Of a DNA stretch of 64,000 nt, positions 32,186-41,739 are shown piece after piece. Position numbers and translations under genes: made by a program. Source of the stretch: Branchinecta lynchi (taxonomy: Eukaryota; Arthropoda; Branchiopoda; Anostraca; Branchinectidae). The stretch lies in contig JAKZAP010000010.1 of the NCBI GenBank assembly GCA_023053575.1, forward strand, positions 19,900,628 to 19,964,627, in the 5' to 3' direction. A model generated the notes under the pieces. The model was not told the origin of the DNA and did not search any database. It saw nothing but the letters and a program-made list of their open reading frames with translations. Within the stretch, counting starts at the first letter, position 1. Each line of letters starts with the position of its first letter.

Positions 32186-32260
32186 GAATGAATGAATGAA
32201 CTTTATTACCCGTAAAGTGTAAAACACAAAATACGGAGTATTATGAAAGAAACAAAACCT
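32186..32260 (-). mobile_element. LINE 3' tail (reverse)
   Basis: GACTGAATGAATGAATGAAC followed by TTTATTACCCG is the complement of an ATTC-tailed non-LTR 3' end. No body is recognised. Confidence 0.4.
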
Positions 32261-33400
32261 GTTATCTCTAACGGGTTAGAGATAGCTAGCTCAGGGTCTC
32301 TCGTGTTATATATTTTCATCATTTTGGTATTTCTTGGCCGACGAGGGAGCCGAAGTAAGTATTTAGAGAATCTGAAGTATTAAATATGTTCATATTCGTA
32401 TGTTGAGCTGTTTCCTAAAAAAGGGTTATTACTTTCATAGCTACGCAATATTTCTCTAGATTCACTCACCAAAAGCAATTCTTCTTCCCATGCATTTTCT
32501 TTCGCTTCTCTCGCTTCTTTCACCACTTCCATGTCGCGATTGTAAGTTGGGAACTCTTCAACATAATTGTCAATTTCAGCTCCTCTCGTCTGTTCAACGT
32601 CATCCTCGTCCTAAGTGGAAATTAACGCTGATAAAGTTCACGGTAAGATAGTTCAGGGTTCCAAACGGGGTACAATTGGAACTGACTGAAATTTCATTTA
32701 GAGCGGGGTATCAGTCAAAGGGCGAATATGAAGAACACGTAAGGAACAGAAGGCTATACTGTCAGAGGATTTATCTGTACGTCTTATAATAGTTATAAGC
32801 CCTTATCTATAAAGTTTATATAGTGTCTCGTTTTCTTTGTGTGTAATTCATTTTTCTTTCTGTTGTTTTACTCCACTCTTTCATTTGTTGTATAGCGGGC
32901 CTCAATAAATTATTATTATTATTTGTAACAGATTACACATGTTTGCTCACTCTTGAGTTGAGCGTTATGAGATTTATCGGTTGAATTTCAACTAAAAAAA
33001 CAACTTATTTTTTGTACCATTTAACTGAATACACTGAATTACTTAGATTCTGGTAAGGGATCTTATGATTTTCTACTATCTGCTCTGGTAGTGACGTTCA
33101 GAATATCTACAGCCGTCTCCACAACCCAAATTCTACTATGACGCGGATGATCTGAATCTCAACACACACGTGTCTTTTCAGTGACCAGTGGTGAGCTCGA
33201 TGAATACTTGCTTGGTTCCTGAACACAATTTTCCGTAGTTCTTTTTGACAGGGAAGCTCCATTAATCGAAATTCGATTACTCGTGAATACCGGAGCAACG
33301 AAGTAACGCATTTTCATCTGGTCTTCAAGCCTATTTAGCCTAAGTGAATAAGTGATGGGTAGCTATATTTCCCATCTCAGCCTTTTTCAGTTAACTTTAA
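32261..33400. other. Intergenic, no gene supported
   Basis: AT-rich, with a TTATTATTATTATT microsatellite near 32910. No exon or repeat with a partner in this window was identified. Confidence 0.4.
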
Positions 33401-33407
33401 GAACCTT

Positions 33408-33807
33408 AGTTGCGTTTTTGCTGATACCATGGTATCTGTTACCACGGTAACTGGGTCTGCAATTAGTCGTTTTTGCAGTTATCGTGGTATCTGATATACG
33501 GTGCTCTGCAAAAACGACTATTGCCGAATTTGCACTTTTCGAACAGATATCCATTTACATCACTAAGTGCTAAACTTCTTTCTCACCAATCTGACAAAAT
33601 TTGATGAAAGTGAGATGACTTTTCAGATACCACGACCAGTTACCACGGTCGGACCGTAGTATCTGAATATCTGATACCACGATAGCTGGCCAGATACCAC
33701 GATAACTGCAAAAACGCCTTTTGACCGTGGTAACAGATACCATGATAACGGCAAAAACGACTTTAGAGCGTGGTATCAGATACCATGGTATCAGCAAAAA
33801 CGCAACT
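33408..33807. repeat. MITE-F, full copy
   Basis: 400 bp with termini AGTTGCGTTTTTGCTGATAC and the inverse GTATCAGCAAAAACGCAACT. The interior is a series of GATACCATGGTATC and TACCACGGTA palindromes. A fragment lies at 41186-41320. The outer 12 bases equal those of MITE-B. Confidence 0.85.
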
Positions 33808-33953
33808 TTTGTCACAACCTTCTTCGTCTTCGGCTCAGATGGTTTGTTTTAAATGGCCGTTTCCATGTTATTTTCCGATATCAATCTCAATGGCGGAATT
33901 TAACCTTTAATAACATAAGGTTCGAAACAAACAGTGGGAACAAAGAATTAATC

Positions 33954-34210
33954 CCGATGAAAAATTTGTAGCCAGCGTAGTAATATGGTAGTAGTGCGAA
34001 ACCGTTGCATGTACTACTATGTAATAGCAAATAATACTATTATTTAATGTGCCTCAGGCTGGTCCAATCTTATGTAGTAGTATCCAGTTGCATGCTGTCT
34101 TGCCATAGTAGCATCCAGTCTTGCTAATAGTAGCATGTAGTAGTATGCAGTAACGCCTTGAAGTAGAAGCATGTAGTAGCATCGTAAGTACTGCATGCTA
34201 CTTTTTCGTA
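33954..34210. repeat. MITE-G, copy 1
   Basis: Begins CCGATGAAAAATTTGTAGCC and continues with GTAGTAGT-rich sequence matching 35979-36280. The right end is replaced by a T run and a LINE-like tail (34210-34318). Confidence 0.7.
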
Positions 34211-34318
34211 CTACTTTTTTTTTTTTTTTTTTTGTATTTACATGTTCTTATTTATGTGTGTTTGTTATGGCCTTTGGGCTTTTAAGACAAATAAACATCA
34301 TATCATATCATATCATAA
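34210..34318 (+). mobile_element. Non-LTR 3' end with CATAT tail
   Basis: After a T run, TTTATGTGTGTTTGTTATGG and GCCTTTGGGCTTTTAAGAC precede AAATAAACATCATATCATAT, a simple tandem tail. This layout is typical of a severely 5'-truncated LINE or a SINE. It interrupts MITE-G copy 1. Confidence 0.5.
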
Positions 34319-34508
34319 CCATATAAATCCCGGTCAGAGCCCACTTTCCCAAGCCCCCCTGGGAACATAACATCAACATTTTGTGGGGCTTGTAAAAGGG
34401 GAATCTGCAAGTTAATATCTTTCGTATCGAGGTCTTACGAGGTATAGATAGACCGGTATTTTAATTTTGTCTAACGGTTCAACCCTTAGCACTGAATTGA
34501 CACAGAAT

Positions 34509-34730
34509 GAGCGTGTTCCACCCTTCTAACAATAGTTACTATTTCCGTTCCATCCTCACGAAAAATTACTACGCTCACCGTTCCAACCTTCTCGAAATAA
34601 CTAATAGTTACTATTGCTTACCATGCTCGGGAGCGCAGTAAGCGTAGTAGCTACGCAACTCTGTAACGTGATTGGTCGGATTCGCCCGTGGCGTTTTCGT
34701 TTCGTACTACTTAACAGTTACTATAGTGAG
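34509..34730. repeat. MITE-C, copy 2
   Basis: Begins GAGCGTGTTCCACCC and follows the right part of the copy at 17321-17625 in inverse (TTACTATTTCCGTTCCATCC, then GATTGGTCGGATTCGCCC). The far terminus is not recognisable. Confidence 0.7.
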
Positions 34731-34911
34731 ATAAATTTTCGTCGGGATGTTTGACACAAAGATACGCGCAAGTGTGCTATCTGCAATAAAACTTCTGAAA
34801 TTGTATCAGCGTTAAGTCGAAGCAATGCGGGGCTTTATGATTTGCCCCCCAACTACGCATCGCACTCACGGAAGAGGGCAGAATATATATATATACTTAT
34901 ACATATCTTTA

Positions 34912-35067
34912 CACTGTAAAAAAAATCTTGCATTATTTGCTACTGGGACCTATCTTGTCTTTATGGAGATGAGATTATCCCTAACTAGGATTAATTTTAT
35001 CCCATAGAGATAAGATCAATCCCAGTAGCAAATACTGCATCCTTATTCGGAGAAACTTTTTACAGTG
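34912..35067. repeat. MITE-D, copy 2
   Basis: Termini CACTGTAAAAAAAATC and AGAAACTTTTTACAGTG; the interior has TTTGCTACTGGGAC and its inverse GTAGCAAATACTGC. 156 bp. Confidence 0.8.
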
Positions 35068-35642
35068 AAGTGAAAAACCCGAAGGCCAAGATAGGATAAA
35101 CTAACAACTCATAGGAATCTAAACCAAATAACAAACTAAGAAATAGCACTTCCCAACTCGAGTGCTTTTTGTACAAAATTACACAATATCATGATATCGG
35201 CATCCCTTCTACGCACACCTTAACCAGCTTGCATGCAAAATCTTTTTTTTCTATGGATTCTTTGCAAGTTCTTCGTCATTCCGTCACGATACCGGCGCGC
35301 CCTTCGGTCCTGGTGAATACTGGAGATTGCTCAGCTCAATTAGCTATTTCTGTCCTTTCGAATTGATTTTCTTTTTCATTTATACAGTTACGGTAAGAGA
35401 TGGGCGAATGCGATCATGAAATGAATCGAATCCGAATCCAGGGTAGGTACGAATCCAATTCAGAATCCGAATCCACCATTTCATGCTGAGGAGTCGAATC
35501 CGGATTCAAATCCGACCTTAACACAAATCAAATCATGTACATAGGTTATAGTTTACAAATCAGAGGTGATGCAAAGGCACTAATCAGATAACGTGATAAG
35601 ATCACTGGGGACGTTTGGTAATGGAGACCGAAAAGTTGGATT

Positions 35643-35843
35643 CACTGTAAAAAAAAAATCTTGCAGTGTTTGCTACTGGGATTAATCTTGTCTCTAAAAA
35701 GATAATCTTGTCTCTAAAAAGATAATCTTGTCTCTAAAAAGATAATCTTGTCTCTAATTCGGATTAATCTTATCTCATAAGAGATAAGATTATTCCCATT
35801 GCAGTTAACCTTAATCTTTACTCGGAGAAACTTTTTACAGTGT
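35643..35843. repeat. MITE-D, copy 3 with internal short tandem repeat
   Basis: Same termini as copies 1 and 2. It carries four near-identical 20-bp units of AAAGATAATCTTGTCTCT type at 35681-35760, absent from the other copies, so it expanded after insertion. Confidence 0.8.
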
Positions 35844-35978
35844 TGCTTAAGCCCACTGTGCAAAAATTGGGATGGAAACCGGAAGGATGTAGTCTAGAAA
35901 TTTGAGTGGATTCGTAAGACTGAGAGTTTGGAATCCGAGTCCAAATCCGAATCAGGCCTGACAAGCACAAGGTTCGAA

Positions 35979-36280
35979 CCGATGAAAAATTTGTAGCCTG
36001 CGTAGTAGTTTGGTAGTAGTACGAAAACGTTGCCTGTCATACTATGTAATAGCAAAGAATGCTATCATTTAATGTGTTTCAGACTGGTCCAGTCTTATGC
36101 AGTAGTATCTAGTAACATCCTATCTTGCCATAGTAGCATCCAGTCTTGCTAACAGTAGCATATAGTAGTATGCAGTAACACGGTAGCCTTCAAGTAGAAG
36201 CATGTAGTAGCATCGTTAGTACTGCATGCTACTATTTCGTACTACTTCATAGTACTATTTTGAGATGAATTTTTCATCGG
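35979..36280. repeat. MITE-G, full copy
   Basis: Termini CCGATGAAAAATT and AATTTTTCATCGG enclose 302 bp rich in GTAGTAGT and AGTAGCAT words. Nested in the composite element. Confidence 0.8.
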
Positions 36281-36494
36281 GAATCCAGCCAAAAGCACGA
36301 CTCCTGGATTCGAATCCGAATTCGCCCATCTCTGACTACGATAAGACCTCCTTAAAGGATCCACGGTCGTTTCTCGGTCAATTTTATGTCAAACTAGTTA
36401 GTTTATAAGGAACCCCTTACAAAAGTCCAAGAAAACTCCTCCAGTGGATTACCCCACCCGAAAGAAATAGAAAACCGTGATTTTCGGGTTTTTT

Positions 36495-36685
36495 TTTCTT
36501 GATCAGCTAATTATCCCTCTAGGATGATGTGCGAGGGATAAATATAAATTCGGATATTTCAAAAGGACGAAGCTGAGGCCAAAAGGACGAAGCTGAGCGG
36601 TTTGCCGGAAGTGCAACCGAAATATCCGAATTCATATTTATCCCTCGCACATCATCCTAGAGGGATACTAAGCTGATCAAGAAAA
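36495..36685. repeat. Long-TIR foldback element, copy 1
   Basis: TTTTCTTGATCAGCT, TATCCCTCTAGGATGATGTG and CGGATATTTC on the left are repeated in inverse on the right, giving arms of about 75 bp around a spacer with AAAGGACGAAGCTGAGG direct repeats. Its right end merges into the 5' end of Helentron-like element 2. Confidence 0.75.
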
Positions 36686-38676
36686 ACAAGAGCTACGAGC
36701 TCATATGGCACTTGTTACGAGTAAGCACGGCTCGGTTATGTCAATGATATATCTAGTGTTTGCTAGGTGTCTTCCCACCAAGTTTCATCTCGTTCCCTCC
36801 ACTCATAGCGTTTTACAATATTTCCGGTTCTCCCCTCCAGCTCCCCCCAAAAGTCACCGGATCCGGTCCGGATTTTAAGTGGGTCGTCTGAGGCATGAGG
36901 TCTTTCCAAATATCAAGTTTCATCGAGATCCGGTCACCCGTTTAAAAGTTATAAATACCTCAAGATTCCGGATTCCCCCTCCCTCCACTCCCCCGACAGT
37001 GCCCGAATCGGCTCGGTCATGTCAATGATGTATCTAGTGTTTGCTAGGTGTCTTCCCACCAAGTTTCATCTCGATCCCTCCACTCATAGCGTTTCCCAAG
37101 ATTTCCGGTTGCCCCCTTCAGCTCCCCCCAAAAGTCACCGGATCCGGTCCGGATGTTAAGTGGGTCGTCTGAGGCATGAGGTCTTTCCAAATATCAAGTT
37201 TCATCGAGATCCGGTCACCCGTTTAAAAGTTATAAATACCTCAAGATTCCGGATTCCCCCTCCCTCCACTCCCCCCACAGTGCCCGAATTCGCTCGGTTA
37301 TGTTAATGATGTATCTAGTGTTTGCTAGGTGTCTGTACACCAAGTTTCATCTCGATCCCTCCACTCATAACGTTTCCCAAGATTTCCGGTTGCCCCCTCC
37401 AGCTCCCCCCAAAAGTCACCGGATCCGGTCCGGATGTTAAGTGGGTCGTCTGAGGCATGAGGTCGTTCCAAATATCAAGTTTCATCGAGATCCGGTCACC
37501 CGTTCAAAAGTTATAAATACTTCAAGATTCCGGATTCCCCCTCCCTCCACTCCCCCGACAGTGCCCGAATCGGCTCGGTCATGTCAATGATGTATCTAGT
37601 TATTGCTAAGTGTCTTCCCACCAAGTTTCATCTCGACCCCTCCACTCATAGCATTTCCCAAGATTTCCGGTTGCCTCCTCCAGCTCCCCCCAAAAGTCAC
37701 CGGATCCGGTCCGGATTTTAAGTGGGTCGTCTGAGGCATGAGGTCTTTCCAAATATCAAGTTCCATCGAGATCCGATCACCCGTTCAAAAGTTATAAATA
37801 CCTCAAGATTCCGGATTCCCCCTCCCTCCACTCCCCCCACAGTACCCCCATCGGCTCGGTTATGTCAATGATGTATCTAGTGTTTGCTAGGTGTCTTACC
37901 ACCAAGTTTCATCTCGATCCCTCCACTCATAGCGTTTCCCAAGATTTCCGGTTGCCCCCTCCAGCTCCCCCCAAAAGTCACCGGATCCGGTCCGGATTTT
38001 AAGTAGGTCGTCTGAGGCATGAGGTGTTTCCAAATATCAAGTTCCAACGAGATCCGATCACCCGTTCAAAAGTTATAAATACCTCAAGATTCCGGATTCC
38101 CCCTCCCTCCACTCCCCCCACAGTGCCCGAATCGGCTCGGTTATGTCAATGATGTATCTAGTGTTTGCTAGGTGTCTTCCCACCAAGTTTCATCTCGATC
38201 CCTCCACTCATAGCGTTTCCCAAGATTTCCGGTTGCCCCCTCCAGCTCCCCCCAAAAGTCACCGGATCCGGTTCGGATTTTAAGTGGGTCGTCTGAGGCA
38301 TGACGTCGTTCCAAATATCAAGTTTCATCGAAATCCGATCACTCGTTCAAAAGTTAAAAATACCTCAAGATTCCGGATTCCCCCTCCCTCCACTCCCCCC
38401 ACGGTGCTCGGATCGGGGAAGTGACTATTTCCGACTTAATCATTTGGGGTCCCTGATATGCCTGCCAAGTTTTATCGTCCTAGCTTATGTGGAAGTGCCC
38501 GAACTAGCAAAACCTGGACAGACCGACAGACCGACAGACCGACAGACCGACAGACCGACAGACCGACAGACCGACAGACCGACAGACCGACAGACCGACA
38601 GACCGACAGACCGACGGACGGACAGAAATTGCGATCGCTATATGGCACTTGGCCGAAGGGCAAGTGCCATAAAAAA
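36683..38676 (+). mobile_element. Helentron-like non-autonomous element 2 with 280-bp tandem repeats
   Basis: Shares its 5' end (AAACAAGAGCTACGAGCTCA, GGCACTTGT) and 3' hairpin (ATGGCACTTGGCCGAAGGGC with partner GCAAGTGCCAT, then A run) with element 1. A unit of about 280 bp repeats six times: GCTCGGTxATGTxAATGATG occurs near 36729, 37012, 37291, 37576, 37857 and 38134. Each unit has AAGTTTCATC, CCGGATCCGGTCCGGA-type and TCCCTCCACTCCCCC blocks. A GACCGACA octamer array precedes the hairpin. No Rep/helicase is encoded. Confidence 0.7.
38517..38618. repeat. Octanucleotide microsatellite (GACCGACA)n
   Basis: About 12 units of GACCGACA just inside the 3' end of Helentron-like element 2. A shorter form occurs at the same place in element 1 (22298-22315) and in the fragment at 18780. 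Repeat-derived PTDRQ reading frames are not genes. Confidence 0.9.
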
Positions 38677-38744
38677 CCGAAAATCACGGTTATCCCTCTA
38701 GGATGATAATAAGCTGATCATGAAAAAAAAACAACCGAAAATCA

Positions 38745-38908
38745 CGGTTATCCCTCTAAGATGATGTGCGAGGGATAAATATAAATTCGGATATTTCAAA
38801 AGGACGAAGATGAGGTCAAAAGGACGCAGCTGAGGTCAAAAAGACGAAGCTGAGGACGGTTTGCCGGAAGTGCAACCGAAATATCCGAATTCATATTTAT
38901 CCCTCGCA
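38745..38908. repeat. Long-TIR foldback element, copy 2
   Basis: Repeats TATCCCTCTAAGATGATGTG, AAATTCGGATATTTC and the inverse GAAATATCCGAATTC from 36495-36685, with three AAGACGAAGCTGAGG-like spacers. With copy 1 it brackets the Helentron-like element. Confidence 0.75.
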
Positions 38909-40050
38909 CCCCCTTTTGGAAAAAAGTTTACCCGTTTTGAAACCAAACACACCCGTTCACTGTTCTTTCGCTACCTCAAATTCTTGCAAAAGTTGCCACT
39001 TCGGACGCGGAACACCTATTTAGTTAATAGATTTAGGATTACCGAACCTATCCCGCGGTGGAAGATTTTCGTGCCCATATCTTGCAACCCCCCCCCCCCC
39101 CCCTGGATCAACAGTCTGTGAGACCAGGAATGATCATCATCCGATTAGATACCGTTTATGTTTAAGTGTAATTGTTTTTGGGATCCCAAAACGCAAGTCC
39201 GTATGTCCGTCCGTCTGTGAGCATGATGACTCTCGAATGGAATGAGATACTTTGATGAAACTTGGGCACTTTCCAGAAAAAAAAAGAAAAAACATCTTTT
39301 GAGTCTTGAAAGCTAGTGTGATTTATTTTGTTTTCTTGTTCTTTTTTATATGTAGAATAGTTGTCGCGTCTGATGCGGATAAGGTTGTCACAACTCATAA
39401 GTGATTTTCGTAAGAGATGAAATTTTTCTTCTTTAGAGAGGTATTAATTCTTTTTGAGTTCCTGGACTGGCCGTTCAGAGCCTTTGGCGTGTTGGCAGTT
39501 ACGGGATTCGTCTGTTGATTTCTTTTCGTTTTCACAAAGCAAAGATGTGGGTTGACAATTTCCAAAGCCATGGTCCTGCAGGTGCTTATTTCCCCAGCCG
39601 GGACGCTGTCACAGGCGACACGATACGACTCACACGAATATTCGTTCTGCCCAACCTGACTGCGAATCATATATGATAGTGTGAAACGGATACATCAGCT
39701 GAATTTTATTGGAGCTATATTTCGGCACTTCTTGGCAAGGGTCCTCTTCAGGTTCAAAACCACTCAAGTTGCATAAACGAACTTGTGGTTAAATATTTAA
39801 CTTCGTAAATTCCCTTGTCAGAGGGCTTGGAGTTAAAGAGGTTGCTGGGATTTCATTTTGGACACGGCTGCTGTTTTTGCTGCTCGATTGGGTCGTTGAT
39901 CGGGTAGCAATTTTTCTGCATTTGGGTTGACTTTCGTTTTGTTGTAGAGCACAGCTTGGTATTCTGCTTTTGTATTCTGCTAGTAGTACTAGAGAAAAAG
40001 CATCTGTTTTTCAGGACCTTTTGCTTAATACCTACCAAACTTGATTCCCT
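38909..40050. other. Intergenic; foldback copy at 39688-39770 only
   Basis: A C-run lies at 39090-39104. At 39688-39770, ACATCAGCTGAATTTTATTG, TATTTCGGCACTTC and AAGGGTCCTCTTCAGG match one arm of the foldback family at 31881 and 47243. No gene is supported. Confidence 0.5.
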
Positions 40051-40530
40051 GAAAAAAAGACAAGGCGCTTTTCATCTGACCGACCTTACATCACGAAGGA
40101 GGTTAAGAATTTGGTAAAGGAAATGCGACGGCTTTTTCGTGAAGGTAAGCAAGAACAGGCGAATAAACTTAAAAACAGAATTAGGAAAATAACTCGTAAG
40201 GCGGCGTCGCAGTATTATGATCATCAGGTTAGTCAACTTTTTCAGACGAAGCCTAGCAAATGGTATGTAAATATTAAACGTATGATCGGTAAGTCCCAGA
40301 GTGTCGTCGATTTCAGGTTGGATGAAGACGAAACAAAGACAGCAAATAAACTAAATACTCATCTAGCCAATATCGTCCAATCCCTACCCCCTCTTCCTGA
40401 GGAAGAAATTCCAAGTCCAGCTCCTGATTTTACGGAATTCCCCGAAATTTTGGAATCGGACACAGTGAAAAAATTAAAGAAACTAAAGCGAACTAGTATT
40501 ACTCCGATTGATATACCGTATGTTATTTGT
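40050..40530 (+). pseudogene. CR1-like LINE fragment (endonuclease-RT linker)
   Basis: The frame at about 40085-40530 gives RPYITKEVKNLVKEMRRLF-type sequence, then AASQYYDHQVSQLF and KPSKWYVNIKRMIG, the conserved linker between endonuclease and reverse transcriptase in CR1/RTE-like elements. It runs to SDTVKKLKKLKRTS and then loses similarity. There is no catalytic domain on either side. Confidence 0.65.
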
Positions 40531-40913
40531 ATTTTATATCTCATTGATTTAATGTATTTGTATATTGACCATATTTATCAGAAGATGTCGGTATAAATGT
40601 CGCAAAATTGTATATACTTGTAGATTGTTCTGTTATGACGTTATGTATTGACGTAAAAACGACCCATCGGCTTGTCCGTTATCTGTTTCTTAGATTATAT
40701 TGAATTGAAATTGAATTGAATTTGAGTCTGAATTCGTTTCACTGATGATGCCGTTCCATGTTTCTGGTAGTGAGTATTCGCCTGTGTCTCTGATGATCTC
40801 TGAACGTTTTTTTATAATTTCAACGGCTTCTCTATAGTTTCATGAAGTTCGGTGCATGTTGCAAGAAACTTACATGTTTTGATTTTACGAGCTTTTTTTC
40901 AGCAGCGGATCTA

Positions 40914-41081
<168 letters not shown>

Positions 41082-41185
41082 CTAAAAAAAAAGTCGTATG
41101 CTTCGAAGTAACAGATTTCTCGACTGAGTTTGTTTACTACAAAGAAATAAACTGCGTACTTTCAAGAACTTAAAACATTAGTTCT

Positions 41186-41320
41186 TTTGCAGATACCATG
41201 GCATCTGATCTAAAGTGGTTTCTGCTGTTATCGCGGTATCTGATACCACGGTCAAAAGGCGTCTTTGCAGTTATCGTGGTATCTGGCCAGTTATCGTGGT
41301 ATCTGATACTCAGATACCAC
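41186..41320. repeat. MITE-F fragment
   Basis: GATACCATGG, TTATCGTGGTATCTGG and CAGATACCACGGTC words match the interior of the copy at 33408-33807. A LINE-like tail (TTCAAGTTCAAGTTC) interrupts it at about 41326, and a further piece (GACCGTGGTAACTGATCG) reappears at 41522 beside the large LINE. The insertions are nested. Confidence 0.6.
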
Positions 41321-41739
41321 GGTCCGTTCAAGTTCAAGTTCTGTTTATTACAAATTAAATTCAATATAAATAGCCAATTTGGCAGAGAGAAGGCTCGAAG
41401 CCAGTTTCTTCTACTACAATTATAATAACATCATTTCACAAGTTATAAATAAACCATAATCCATCCAGTTTCCAGGGTCAAACGACCAAGATGAGTTGGG
41501 ACTAACCGCGACAAACCATTCCGACCGTGGTAACTGATCGTAGTATTCAATACAATTCAATTCATTTATTTGTATCCGCCAAAGCTGGCGAGTAGAAAAA
41601 AATATAATAAAATTCATACAATCGGTCTACAAACTAGTAACTAGACCATATACTTTCATAAAAACTGTACGTCATTTAAAAAACAATTAGCCTACACTAT
41701 CCTAAATGAAGTCTACCTAACACTTTAACCAAAATACAA

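Larger units (their letters stand above)
35396..36333. repeat. Composite MITE (AGAGATGGGCGAAT) with two nested MITEs
   Basis: Outer termini AGAGATGGGCGAATGCGATC and AATTCGCCCATCTCT form inverted repeats 938 bp apart. Inside lie MITE-D (35643-35843) and MITE-G (35979-36280). Removing the two inserts leaves an outer element of about 430 bp. This fixes the relative age: the outer element came first. Confidence 0.8.

Noticed and set aside
38300..38706. 133-codon ORF rich in PTDRQ
   Set aside because: It is a translation of the GACCGACA octamer array at the end of a Helentron-like element, and the array is open in several frames on both strands.
39395..39670. 91-codon minus-strand ORF
   Set aside because: No domain; part of its sequence (CCCAACCTGACTGCGAATC) resembles dispersed repeat words at 24530 and 46376.
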